The translations under genes and the position numbers were made by a program. Shown here one piece after another: positions 24,470 to 34,600 of a stretch of DNA of 64,000 nt (position 1 is the stretch's first letter; the number at the start of each line of letters is the position of its first letter). Under the pieces are notes generated by a model, which made no database searches, was not told the origin of the DNA, and was given only the letters and a program-made list of their open reading frames with translations. Location of the stretch: the NCBI GenBank assembly GCA_014155875.1, contig JACEFZ010013531.1, positions 1 to 64,000 of the forward strand, read 5' to 3'. This DNA comes from Cepaea nemoralis. Lineage: Eukaryota > Mollusca > Gastropoda > Stylommatophora > Helicidae.

Positions 24470-26478
24470 TTTAAATAGTCGAAGGCTTTTTGACACTCAT
24501 CATCCCACTTAAACCTGGCGTACTTGGCTGTTAAATTTGTAATTGGTTCAGCTATCCTTGAAAACGCTGGAATAAACCGCCTATAATACGCACATGTTCC
24601 TATAAAAGCACGTACTTCCTTCACGTTAGTTGGAGCAGGTAACTCTTTAATAATCTTTATTTTGTCCTGGTCTGGTTTAATACCCTCTCTATTTATAATA
24701 TACCCCAAATATTTTGTTTCTGTTTTTAAAAATTGGCACTTACTAAGCTTCAACTTCACATCATGCTTTCTTAACCTGTCAAACACTAGTCTAATATGTT
24801 TCAAATGATCCTCCACATCTCCCTTCGTATAGATCAATATATCATCAATATAAGCAAGAGCGAACCTTTGCATACCCTCTAGAACTTCATTTATTAAGAG
24901 CATATAGTGAGAGGGCGCCGTTTTGACGCCAAAAGGCATTCGTAAGAATTCGTACGAGCCCATGTGGGTACAAAAGGCACTTTTCCGTTGCGCGTCTTCT
25001 GACATCGGAATACACCAAAACCCTGACCTTGCGTCCAACGTTGTGAAATATGTAGAGCCATTAAGTAGCCCCAAAATATCATCAAATACCGGCAGTGGGT
25101 ATGCTACATTCTTGGTGATTTTATTCAACGCCCTATAGTCACAACAGAAGCGACTTGTACCATCAGGCTTGGCCACTATTACCACCGGAGATGACCATTC
25201 TGACTTCGACCTTTTTATTATTCCTGCTTTCAGCATCTCTTCTATTGCCTTTTCCATTATTTCTCTGTTTCTTAATGGAGTTCTATATGGTTTTAAACTT
25301 ATTGGTGGATGATCTCCCGTGTCTATTTCCATTGTAACTGTTCGTGTCTTTCCCAACTCTAAATCATTAATCGCAAACACATCCTGATTTTGCTTTATAA
25401 ACTGTTCCAACACTTCCTTGTTTTCTGGCGGAGCTTTTAACTGTGACAACAATTCTTGTTCCCTTGTTATTTTGTCTAGTGAATGTATATGGACTTTATT
25501 TTCTCTGGATGGATGGATCAATTCATCCATTCTGACGTTCCCTCTTCTTCTGTGTCCGCGTCTGTCATTTCCCCTTTCACCATAGGTCTCTGAATACTTT
25601 GTTCCCGACACTTCTGCTCTATCCGCTGCCAATATATCGCTAATGTTATGATCTAGTTTGGCTATCACACACCCTCTGTATAACTTGATTTCTCTACCTG
25701 TGTTGTTGATAACCATCACTGGAAAGGTTAAGTGTTTATCCAACGCTATTATTCCATCCGGAACTTCCAAACCAGGCTCATCAATTATTTCCTCTTGTAA
25801 CTCAGTGATTCTGACTGTGTTTCCTTCCACATAATATGGGTTTCTCTTCAGCTTCGCTTGTATCAAATTAACCGACTGTGGTTTTAACGTCGTTGTCATT
25901 TTAACCCTAACTAGTGCTGATATATGCATATCCTCTTCCATATCTACATATACGTCTCTGAATTTTAACTTATGTAAATCATAGAAAAGTCTTATTCCAT
26001 TCTTTATCAAAAAATCTCTCCCTATCAACATATTTCTATTTAAACCCCTCACTACATGAAAAAGGTGTCTTATGTTGATCCCCCCTAACTTAAAATTGAT
26101 CATTGTTTGTCCAACTACTTGTAAATTCTGTCCAGTAACAGAGTGTAAATTATTACTACACTTAAATACTCTACAATTTCTTACTATTTTGTATAAAAAA
26201 CTTTCTTTTACTACACTAACTTGAGCTCCCGAATCTATTAATGTACGAACTCTATACTTCCCTATTTCTAATATACACGAGCTATAATCTGTTTTATCTT
26301 CTATAAATTTCTTGACTTCATCTAGTTGAAAATATTCTCTGTTCGACCTATTATACTTGTTATTAACATACTCTCTAACACTTGGGACCCTATTATTTAC
26401 CCTCCTATTATAGGTCCTGTCTAATAGGTAGGGCGCCGATTTTCCTGTGTTCTTGTACCTGTAAAATTCCTGTGTCCA
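24470..26478 (-). pseudogene. pol: Gypsy A pol, first part: protease and reverse transcriptase
   Basis: This frame is -1 to gag and open from 26478. It encodes the aspartic protease (LIDSGAQVS, active-site Asp near 26235; NMLIGRDFL downstream) and then the RT with PYRTPLRNREIMEKAIEEML, VVIVAKPDGTSRFCCDYR, LDARSGFWCIPM, FGVKTAPSHYML and the catalytic AYIDDILIYT (about 24838-24855). The connection ITNLTAKYARFKWDDECQKAF leads into RNase H. At a T7 run near 24466 the frame is lost. Up to that point there are no stops, so this part looks recently functional. Confidence 0.92.
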
Positions 26479-27395
26479 TCAACAACATTCCTACTCACCC
26501 TATTATTATCATGTCTACCCTGTGTATTCAACTGGACACGCCTGTTATTACAAAAACGAGAAACATGTCCCCGTTGACCACAAACCCAACAGACAATATT
26601 TGTGTTATTTGTGTTTCCTACTGACTCACTTGTAGGGTATCTCACATTTCTTCTTTCAACATAATCGCTCCTATTTCTACCTTGTAACGTTTGTATACCG
26701 CCTCTCCTATTCCATCCGAATCTTGTTTGTCCTATTTCCATGGGTTCCTCAACTCTGTCGTCTCGATTGCTTCCCACTTCTCGTCCTGTTCTTAATCTAA
26801 ACCTTCGTCTCAAATTTTCCTCTTGTACCGCGATATCCACCGCTTGTGATAACCTCTCAGGGTTTTCCCTCATCAGCTTAAGTTTCAAACCATCAGATTT
26901 GATACCATCTACAAAAATCCCTACTAACATCCTTTCTACCTCCTCCCCTCGCACATTCTGTCCTAAGAATGCTTCTTCAGCCAAGTTAATCAATCTATCG
27001 CTAAACAACTGTACCGTCTCTCCGTTATTTTGTTTAGCCTGCCTCAACACCGAAAACGCATGTTGTGGATCCGTTATTTCTGCATATTTCCTTGCTAGGT
27101 CTTCTTTGAACTGTTCCCACGTCTCATCTACTCTAGCCTCTAATTTTCTTCTGATATGATCCGAAACTGGTTCCGTTGCCGTCTGATAAGCCAGTCTCAT
27201 TTTTTCTTCATCTGTTGCTGATATCAAATAGGCATATTTTTCTATAGAAGTGACCCATTTCTTATAGTCTCTGGCCTGTCCACTAAACTTTACAATTTCT
27301 GTTGCCATCCCTTGTTGTTTAATCACCATATTAAGTCGGCCTACTGCTGTTCCTACGCCTGACAAAACCTGTGCCAAGGTGTCCTGTTCTGCCAT
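26421..27395 (-). CDS. gag: Gypsy A Gag polyprotein (capsid/nucleocapsid)
   Basis: 324 codons, the structural protein that would assemble the retrotransposon particle. The start at 27395 (MAEQDTLAQVLSG) is chosen because it aligns with the start of the gypsy B Gag (MEPQDFSQVLSG); an upstream ATG in the same frame adds 14 hydrophobic residues. The capsid region has the retrotransposon Gag words KYAEITDPQHAFSVLRQ and LINLAEEAFLGQN. Near residues 269-282 a single CCHC zinc knuckle, CWVCGQRGHVSRFC, gives nucleic-acid binding. The frame is intact and ends at 26421, where pol lies in the -1 frame with an overlap of at most about 57 nt. Confidence 0.93.
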   Translation of the reverse strand: MAEQDTLAQVLSGVGTAVGRLNMVIKQQGMATEIVKFSGQARDYKKWVTSIEKYAYLISATDEEKMRLAYQTATEPVSDHIRRKLEARVDETWEQFKEDLARKYAEITDPQHAFSVLRQAKQNNGETVQLFSDRLINLAEEAFLGQNVRGEEVERMLVGIFVDGIKSDGLKLKLMRENPERLSQAVDIAVQEENLRRRFRLRTGREVGSNRDDRVEEPMEIGQTRFGWNRRGGIQTLQGRNRSDYVERRNVRYPTSESVGNTNNTNIVCWVCGQRGHVSRFCNNRRVQLNTQGRHDNNRVSRNVVDGHRNFTGTRTQENRRPTY

Positions 27396-28774
27396 GCTGA
27401 AAAATACTGAAACAAAACAAGCAAAAAAAAAAACCACACAACTTCAATTTTCCAATTTAAGGAAGACGACCTATTGTTTTGGAAAACAATTAATTCAGGT
27501 AATTCATATTTATCTATCAAGCTGAAACAATCCTTCTACTTCTTCTTCTGTATATTCTTGAACTCAGCCGAATTTATGTCTGTTTCTCCACTGTGCTGTG
27601 ATGGAACTGTTATACTGAAATATTTTCTATATACATCACCAAATCAATTTCACAGGCGTACTTATCTAAACCAACTATATGATTCACACAAGAGAAGTGT
27701 TCAATTAGTCAATTGTACTTATGCTCGTTATCGGTCAGAATACGCCAGGAGTCTTGTTCTGCCATTCTGAAATATTCTAAAATATAGCACGAAACACAAT
27801 TTCAATTTCTTAATTTTTTAAAGAGCACAATTCCCTTATTTTGTAAAATTGTTCAGTTAATTACTATGTTCATATAATACAGAATTTTACCCTGAATCTG
27901 TTTCGTTGTTCAAGGAATCACTTTCTTCAACTCGCCGTCACATTCGAACACCCGGAGCTTAAAATCAGTCGCAGAGTTCAGGTAGCTGAGCTTAGTTTAG
28001 GTAGCGGAGATTAGGTAGCCTGTCTCTTCCTCTCAGGTCACTTCTCATGGGCTGCCGGAAATTCTTCAACCCCTGGTCGGGTCCCGACCAGCTTGTTAGT
28101 CTTTGTCTTCACCCCGGGTGGGGTACATCATCGATGTCTTGATAGGGTCTTAGTAATAACGAGGCCCCAAAAAATTATCAGGATCAGCCGAGGCCCAGCG
28201 ATAATTGACTGTTTCAAGAACCTATGGCCCGATCAATGAATTAACGAAGTCTTTTTCATGCTGTCCTGATAAATCATGATTAGCTCTTTCACTTTGAGCT
28301 AAAATGTTCAATTTGAATTGCTGGTTTGCCGAAACTCTCAGGATAGGATCACTCCTGGTCAATCAGAACGATGTAAGGCAGCGGCTTTGATGGCTCTTGC
28401 AACGCAAAATTTCAGGCACCGTCCATGTTAAGCCTGTTGCTAACAATCAAACTGCAGAAGGGCGGCCATACAAACTTCCTGCACTGCGAACTCTGAAAAA
28501 CGGCTGGTATAACAACCTTCTTGTCGCTACTTTGACTGCTATCTGAAGTCTTAAAAAAGACTTACAAAGGACCACTCCTGGGCGAGCTTTTGGCCTCTGT
28601 ATTCAGACATAACTACCATTTATAATTTACTGGCCATCTTTTGGTGCGCCTGTTATCAGGTTCAGTAATTGTTCTCTAACGTGCCGCTAGTATTTTGTTT
28701 GTTTGTTTAGTTCTTGAACTTCTCCGCGATGTTATTCATCCTGGCTTCGCATTGTTTTGTTTTTCTCATCTTCA
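27396..28774 (-). other. Gypsy A leader
   Basis: Noncoding 1.4 kb between the primer site and gag. It contains a near-perfect palindrome, CTGGTCGGG-T-CCCGACCAG (28073-28091), and a CTCCTGGGCGAGCTTTTGGC word with a counterpart in the gypsy B leader (CCCTGGGCGGGCTTTTAGTT near 43419). No gene is seen. Confidence 0.7.
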
Positions 28775-28800
28775 GGTTCGTATCCTGGTCGCATGCACCA
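28775..28800 (-). promoter_or_regulatory. Putative primer-binding site of gypsy A
   Basis: On the + strand this reads GGTTCGTATCC followed by TGGTCGCATGCACCA. It looks like the 3' end of a tRNA: a GGTTC T-arm start and a terminal CCA. The minus-strand element would therefore pair with a tRNA over up to 26 nt. The last 14 nt share GGTCGNNNGCACCA with gypsy B at the same 10-nt distance from the LTR. T-loop numbering is off by one against the standard tRNA, so the isoacceptor is not assigned. Confidence 0.6.
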
Positions 28801-28810
28801 TAAATAATCC

Positions 28811-29035
28811 TGTCACAGTGTGAACAGAGATTAACAAGCCAATGATCAAGTAAAAATGGTTTATTCTTTCATTGATGACAAAGGTTTCAGGTTGGACTCC
28901 ACTCAGATCGAATACTCGGTCCCAACTGCCCATACCAACCCAATACGTCACGATTGAGCATCCCCCACCCCTTTCAGTCTCAATGCTCAATCGTGCTGTA
29001 TCTGTGTTTCCCACTAGATACCCAATACTGTTACA
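28811..29035 (-). repeat. Gypsy A 5' LTR
   Basis: 225 bp, identical to the LTR at 19361-19585. It is followed outside by GCTG (29036-29039), the target-site duplication. On the inside, 10 bases separate it from the putative primer-binding site. Confidence 0.95.
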
Positions 29036-29049
29036 GCTGTCCACAAAAA

Positions 29050-29790
29050 CATCTCTGTCGTGAAAACACTTTATCCTGCGACATCTTTGCCACTAAGGCA
29101 ATTAAGTCGCTAAGATATATTTGCCTCAAGACATCTGTCACTAAGATATTTTTGTTCTAAGACAGATCTGATATTAAGAAATCACAATCAACAAGATATC
29201 TCTGTGACTAAGTCGTCTTTGCCTCAAGACATCTCTATCACTAAGTCGTCTTTGTCTCAAGACATCTCTATCACTAAGACATCTTTGTCTCATGACATCT
29301 CTATCACTAAGACGTCTTTGTCTCTAGACATCTCGGTCACTAAGACGTCTTTGTCTCAAGACATCTCTATCACTAAGATGTCTTTGTCTCAAGACATCTC
29401 TATCACTAAGACGTCTTTGTCTCAAGACATCTCTATCACTAAGACGTCTTTGTCTCAATACATCTCTATCACTAAGACGTCTTTGTCTCTAGACATCTCG
29501 GTCACTAAGACGTCTTTGTCTCAAAATATCTCTATCACTAAGACGTCTTTGTCTCTAGACATCTCTATCACTAAGACGTCTTTGTCTCTAGACATCTCTA
29601 TCACTAAGACGTTTTTGTCTCTAGACATCTCTATCACTAAGACGTCTTTGTCTCTAGACATCTCTATCACTAAGACGTCTTTGTCTTTAGACATCTCGGT
29701 CACTAAGACGTCTTTGTCTCTAGACATCTCGATCACTAAGACGTATCTGTTATTAAGATGCCATTTCTTAAAACATCTCTGCCATTAAGA
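29050..29790 (+). repeat. 33-bp tandem repeat (AAGACGTCTTTGTCT unit)
   Basis: From about 29204 the unit CTAAGACGTCTTTGTCTC(A/T)AGACATCTC(T/G)(A/G)TCA repeats about 17 times with period 33. A more diverged version extends left to 29050. Since 33 is a multiple of 3, one frame stays open for 194 codons (ITKTSLSLDIS repeats) and its opposite strand is also open. There is no start context or domain, so I treat it as a satellite. Confidence 0.9.
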
Positions 29791-29814
29791 CGTCGCTGTG
29801 AAGGTCATCATGGT

Positions 29815-30046
29815 CGTTCATAAACATCCGGTGTGCTGATGCCGAGGTAGGGGTTCAACTCCTACACCGGTCAGTTGGACTAAAATAGTGACTTCTCGTA
29901 CTTGACTTGGGAACGTAATTTAAAAGTACCTCTGAAGTCGGAGTGGGTTCGCCTGTTGGCAAGAGATACTAGTAATACGGAAAATTAATCCACATGCAAA
30001 AATCAGCCCCAAGTACTAGAAGCAGTAGCCACATATATGGACTACG
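29815..30046 (+). mobile_element. SINE with B-box (SINE-C copy 1)
   Basis: Shares a 220-bp body with 50.3 and 57.0 kb: CCGGTGTGCTGATGCCGAGGTAG, a pol III B-box-like GGTTCAACTCC, TCAGTTGGACTAAAAT, GGAAAATTAATCCACATGC, TACTAGAAGCAGTAG and GGACTACGCTTGAGTTCA. No A box is clear at the expected spacing. The 3' end abuts the next LINE fragment. Confidence 0.75.
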
Positions 30047-30810
30047 CTTGAGTTCATCACCATCATGTGCCATGGCAATAAGCGTGGGCGTTCATGTTTC
30101 GGCATCTCACTCGATCACCAGAGTCGTGGATCAGCTCAGTGTTCTTATCTCGACCATAAAATGTGGCCAAGACATCCAGGTATTTACTTCTCTGCCTTCC
30201 ACTTATTCTCTTACCCTCGATCTTCCCAGTTGTCACCAAGTTCTCAAATTTATTTCTTATCATAATGTGCCCAAAAATGGTGACGTCTACGTCGAATTTC
30301 TCTAATCAGTTTCCGATTTTCATTTTTTTTTAAAAATGACTTGGTCATTTGTTTTTCTGTCTGTCCATAGTATTCTTTGCATTTTCCTCGGAAACCACAT
30401 TTCCACAGCCATCAGATGTTTTTCAGCCTGTTTGCTCACTGTCCACGCTTCACATCCAGACAAAAGCACATGTTCTATGTAGCACCTCAACACGCTTATC
30501 CTTGAATGATGTATGGATGAAATATTGAATGAAAGAGAGTGATAGAAGGGCAGAATGTTAGACGGACCTGCATGCCAAGTTCTTAACTCTTTGAAAATAA
30601 AGTTTGTTCGTTCGTTCGTTCCTTTTCTCGTTGCAGATGACATATTTTTTTTTATTGGTCAGTATGTTTTGCACCTTGCAAAAAAACTACCGTCGCCATG
30701 AAGATTCTTGTTCTAATCTCTTCATGGCAACAACTTCCATTAGATGCTATAACTTTTTCGAGATAATTGTACCGATTCACTTGTTGAAGAATATTCCCAT
30801 TTACTTGTGT
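30047..30810 (-). mobile_element. LINE 3'-end fragment, split by a SINE (LINE-c copy 1)
   Basis: The minus strand encodes a LINE post-RT region: VLLSGCEAWTVSKQAEKHLM, VEMWFPRKMQRILWTDRKTNDQV, then the basic 3' part IEGKRISGRQRSKYLDVL. It is 80-90% similar by eye to the larger copy at 30.82-32.69 kb. A (GTTC)n-tailed SINE-A interrupts it at about 30510-30630, upstream of which (on the minus strand) the LINE resumes. Confidence 0.8.
30510..30631 (+). mobile_element. SINE-A copy 3, (GTTC)n tail, inside LINE-c copy 1
   Basis: GATGAAATATTGAATGAAAG, GAAGGGCAGAATGTTAGACGG, ACCTGCATGCC, TCTTTGAAAATAAAG, then GTTCGTTCGTTCGTTC. The LINE sequence on each side is homologous to the uninterrupted place at about 31245-31265 in LINE-c copy 2, which shows it is an insertion. 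Confidence 0.75.
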
Positions 30811-31310
30811 ATTCAATCAATCATGTGCCGTGCCGGAATGCGTGGGCGGTCATGACTCGCCATTTCACTCGATCACCAGAGTCGTGGATCAGCTCAGTGT
30901 TCCTGTCTCGTCCATGTCATGTGGCCAAGCCATCCAGGTATTTACTTCTCGGTCTTCCTCTTGGTCTGTTCCCTTCGATCTTGCCAGTTATTCCAATCCA
31001 TTTCTTCTCATAACATGTCCAAAAAATTTGACTGTCTACGTCTAATTTCTCTAATCAATTTACGATTTTCATTTGTCTCCTGTAGTACTTGGTCATTGGT
31101 TTTTCTGTCTGTCCATGGTATTCTTTGCATTTTCCTCAGAAACCACATTTCTGCAGCCATCAGATGTTTTTCAGCTTGACTGCACATTGTCCAAGTTTCA
31201 CATCCATACAAAAGAACAGGCTCTATGTATCCCCTCAACACTCTTTTTCTCGTTTCAATTGATATCTTTTTATTGGTCAGAATGTTTTTCCTCTTGCTAA
31301 AGGCTACTTT

Positions 31311-31949
31311 ACTATGGAGAAAGAAATATATGTTAATGAGGAAAAATTGGAGGTGATGGAAAATTTTTGAATATTTTGGGTCATTGATTACCAACAACGG
31401 TGACACAATGAAAGAAATTAAACGGCGACTATCGATTGCTCTTCAAAGACTAAAACAACTGAATAAATTATGGAATGGGACAGACAGAACTACAAAAATT
31501 AGATTTTTACGAGCATGCATTTTTCTCATTGCAACATACCCAGTGAGACCTGGACACTTACTAAACAAGCTGAACAGCGCATAAATGCCTTGGAATATAA
31601 ATGTTATAGACGAGTTCTAAGAATATCTTGAGTAAAGAAAAGAACAAATGCATCCATACTTCAAGAGCTGAATATTGAAGAAGGTTGGCTATTAAAAACG
31701 ATAAAACGAAGAAAATTGAAATATTTTGGTCACTTGATACGTCACGAAAGTTTGGAGAGAACAATAATGAAGGGATATATGCCTGGGAAGAGAGGAAGAG
31801 GAAGGCCAAAGAGATGATGGGTTCAGGATGCGAAGGATGATCTCCAGATGAGTGTATCGGACGCGGGACATCTTGCTTATGATCGAGAGGTCTTCCGGAA
31901 GGTTGTTATGGGAGCGAGGTTCTGCAAAGGACATGCTACTGAATGAATG
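31311..31949 (+). mobile_element. 5'-truncated LINE 3' end inserted in LINE-c (LINE-d)
   Basis: Flanked by the 12-bp direct repeat AAAGGCTACTTT (31299-31310, 31950-31961). The + strand encodes a LINE post-RT region with two stops: ITNNGDTMKEIKRRLSIAL, KQAEQRINALEYKCYRRVLR, KYFGHLIRHE and MPGKRGRGRPKR. It ends in a short TGAATGAATGA tail. The two LINEs differ in sequence, so this is a separate family with a (GAAT)n tail. Confidence 0.88.
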
Positions 31950-32221
31950 AAAGGCTACTTTCGCCATGGCGATTCTTGTTCTAATCTCTTCATCAGGCAT
32001 CCCCCATCAAATGTTATGACTGTTCCGAGATAATTGTACCGATTCACTTGTTGAAGAATATTCTCATTTACTTGTATATTACATTGTGGTATTTCCTTCT
32101 TCTTAGAGGTGACCATAATATGTATCTTCTTACAATTCAATTCTAACCCTATTTGTTCACTGTGTGCAACAACCGCATCTACTAACTGTTGCAGATCCTG
32201 CTCATTGTCTGCAATCAATAC

Positions 32222-32451
32222 AGTTAGTTAGTTAGTCGCATATCCGTTACATGACGTTGCAGTCAACACCAGTATTCTTTGCTGTTGTAATCTCTTGGCA
32301 AGGTTACGTTCACTAGTTTGCCATTGCCTTCTGACCGACAGACACCCATACCATTTTCGTAAAAAGCCAACGCTGCCAAATCGTGCGCAGCTGTGTTTCG
32401 TACGCATGTATGCGAGATCACGAACTGTGTCCGTAAACCATTCGGTACGGA
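32222..32451 (-). mobile_element. SINE-T copy 2, inserted at the YADD box of LINE-c
   Basis: 230 bp, flanked by GCAATCAATAC (32211-32221 and 32452-32462), an 11-bp target-site duplication. On the minus strand the tRNA-like head lies at the right, the body has GGCAATGGCAAACTAGTGAACG, and the tail is CTAACTAACTAACT. Confidence 0.9.
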
Positions 32452-32724
32452 GCAATCAATACTGCATCATCCGCATATCCAATATTATTGATGTTTCGCT
32501 CTTCAACGATGTTTCATTTCATATCTTCTACATTTCTGAAAATATTGTCAGTGTACAAGGAAAAACAGAATTGGAGACATTACACTTCCCTGTCTTACAC
32601 CTATTAATATGCTGATATTGACCTACTTCATTATCAATCCTTATGGCAGCTTGTGTATTTCCAATATATGTTTATTAGAAGTCTAAAGTCTGTCCCATCA
32701 ATCTGTGTAAGCATCTTTATCACG

Positions 32725-33045
32725 TTGACATGCGTTCAAAGCGAGCGAAAAAAAGACATCCCGGTTAATAAGACATCTCTGTGACTAAGACATCTGTGTC
32801 CGACAACATCTCAGTCATAAATATATGTCTATCCTAGATCACAGCAAAATACCATGAGGTGTCACGTTAGCATCACGAGGTGTCACGTTAGCATCACGAG
32901 GTGTCACGTTAGCATCACGAGGTGTCACGTTATCATCACGAGGTGTCACGTTAGCATCACGAGGTGTCACGTTAGCATCACGAGGTGTCACGTTAGCATC
33001 ACGAGGTGTCACGTTAGCATCACGAGGTGTCACGTTCGCATCCTC
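32725..33045. repeat. SINE-C remnant, AAGACATCT repeats and 21-bp tandem repeat
   Basis: A GTTCAAAGCGAGCG word (the SINE-C 3' end) is followed by a few AAGACATCT(G/C)TGACT units like those at 29.05 kb. Then come about nine copies of TCACGAGGTGTCACGTTAGCA with a 21-bp period (about 32855-33040). The period keeps frames open (TPRDANV repeats on the minus strand); no gene is implied. Confidence 0.85.
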
Positions 33046-33049
33046 AACA

Positions 33050-34100
33050 TTTTTTTTTGTCGCAAAAATGTATGGTCACTTAAAATACGAAACTGTCGCC
33101 TCCAGTGGGATGTGAACCTTGAACGCTATTCTGGCCACACACATGCGCTACGAATAGTGATGCTACGGAAGTTTAGAAAACACATTTCCGGTCAGAAGCA
33201 ATCCAATATGGCGCCACCGAACCAACAGCAATTTCTTTGAACAAACTGTTATAGTTTCCGCGTCTGTCCCCGGTTGTAAAGATAATCCGACCTCATAACG
33301 ACCAGTAACATTTCACTTTTACGGCTGCTCTTCAATCTGCGCAATCGCACGCTTCAGCATCAGTTTTGAACGTGAAATTTGCAGTTTTCCTGTCCAGTAA
33401 TTTAATTAGGAAATATGGCGGTCTGGGAATCACAGTGATCACTGTTATGTTTGGAGTTGTGGGCCCGACTCCTACGGCGTGCCCAATAGCCGTGTGTCTT
33501 CGCAAGCAGTTTGGGCCGACTAGAACATGAAACTTGACAAATAGACAGGCAGATGGCACTATAGCGCCTGCGAAATCTTGGAAACTAATCAAATCAAGTG
33601 CGCAATACAATGACATGGGCGGGACATCAAACAACAGAAGGTCACTTCATTGTGAAAGAGAAATCTTCTAATCCGGGACCGACAGCAGATGATGGAAATC
33701 CGACGAACATACACATCCCAAGTGAAATATTCATGGCGCAATTTTACAGGATTTGAACTAACGATTCGTCTGCTATTGTTTATTTCATATCGGGATATAG
33801 AAAAAAACACATTTGTCAAATAAACCGGGCATTTAGTTTTAGAGGTGTATTGAACATGGCATTTCTAATGATTATTGGGTGTCAGCAGTTGAGATCTCAT
33901 CACTTCAGGTAATACCGTTAACACATGTGTGGGTATTTAATGGCACTGATAGAAGAACATTGAGGATAGAGGTAGGTTGGAGAATACGCTAAAAGAGGAG
34001 ACAGATACAGATAATGACCGGGAGAACAGTAAAATTCCAAGGACATAGTAAGGAAGGGAAGAAGAATGGCTAGCTGAAGAAACAGTAGAGAAATTTAAAG
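33050..34100. other. Unassigned intergenic DNA
   Basis: About 1 kb of mixed composition with no repeat seen elsewhere in the window and no frame with a recognisable family motif. Confidence 0.55.
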
Positions 34101-34102
34101 AA

Positions 34103-34255
34103 GTCGACATATGAGCGCACAATAATTAAGGAAAGAGAAGTCGACGTATGAGCCCACAATAGTGAAGAGAAGATAAGTCGACATATGAGCGCACAATAAT
34201 TAAGGGAAGAGAATTCGACATATAAACGGACAATAGTGAAGGAAAGAGAAGTCGT
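34103..34255. repeat. 37-bp tandem repeat, four units in alternating types
   Basis: Units (G/T)TCGACATATGAGCGCACAATAATTAAGG(A/G)AAGAGAA and GTCGACGTATGAGCCCACAATAGTGAAG... alternate, giving a 74-bp higher-order period. Confidence 0.85.
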
Positions 34256-34261
34256 GTAGAA

Positions 34262-34488
34262 GATTACCTTCTATTTTATACCTTTTACGTCCCTACTATA
34301 TACCTAGTGCATTTAAAAGTGTGGAAGAGGGTCCTTTATTTTATGCTTTTGTTTTTGCTTACTTACCAAATACCCAGTGCATCACAATGTGTGGAAGAGG
34401 ATCCTCTATTGTATACTGTTTTCTGACTTACCAAACACCCAACGTATCTCAATTTGTGGTACTTATTTCTGACTTACTAAACACCCAT
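34262..34488. repeat. ~66-bp minisatellite, left part of the nest
   Basis: Three and a half units with TTTTATACTTTTT, TTACCAAACACCCA(G/A)(T/C)GTATCTCAATGTGTGGAAGAGG(A/G)TCCTC. The last unit is cut after ACTAAACACCCAT (34476-34488) and resumes at 44497 on the far side of the inserted elements. Confidence 0.8.
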
Positions 34489-34515
34489 GCCTCTCTTAAG
34501 GTAGCCAAATGCCTT

Positions 34516-34559
<44 letters not shown>

Positions 34560-34560
34560 A

Positions 34561-34600
<40 letters not shown>

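Larger units (their letters stand above)
19361..29035 (-). mobile_element. Ty3/gypsy-type LTR retrotransposon A (complete, pol broken)
   Basis: A 9,675-bp element on the minus strand. Both LTRs are 225 bp and identical base for base as I read them (TGTAACAG...CTGTGACA). The flanks share a 4-bp duplication, GCTG. The order on the minus strand is 5' LTR, a primer-binding-like site 10 nt inside, a 1.4-kb leader, gag, pol in the -1 frame (protease, RT, RNase H, integrase, charged tail), a 1.8-kb 3' noncoding region, a purine-rich tract (ATGGGGAGG) and the 3' LTR. There is no env-like frame. A 618-bp element sits in the integrase C-terminal region and two homopolymer frameshifts break the RNase H part. 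Confidence 0.95.
30815..32690 (-). pseudogene. LINE-c copy 2 reverse transcriptase, interrupted twice
   Basis: Minus-strand LINE pol from about 32690 down. The RT runs to the catalytic GYADDA box (about 32461-32478). A SINE-T is inserted exactly there. RT continues as VLIADNEQDLQQLVDAV, CKKIHIMVTSKK and VNRYNYLGTVIT (to about 31962), where a plus-strand LINE piece is inserted. It resumes at 31298 with RKNILTNKKISIETRKRVLR, EPVLLYGCETWTMCSQAEKHL and WTDRKTNDQVLQ, then a basic tail to about 30830. Both insertions carry target-site duplications. The 5' half of the LINE (endonuclease) is not seen. Confidence 0.85.
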
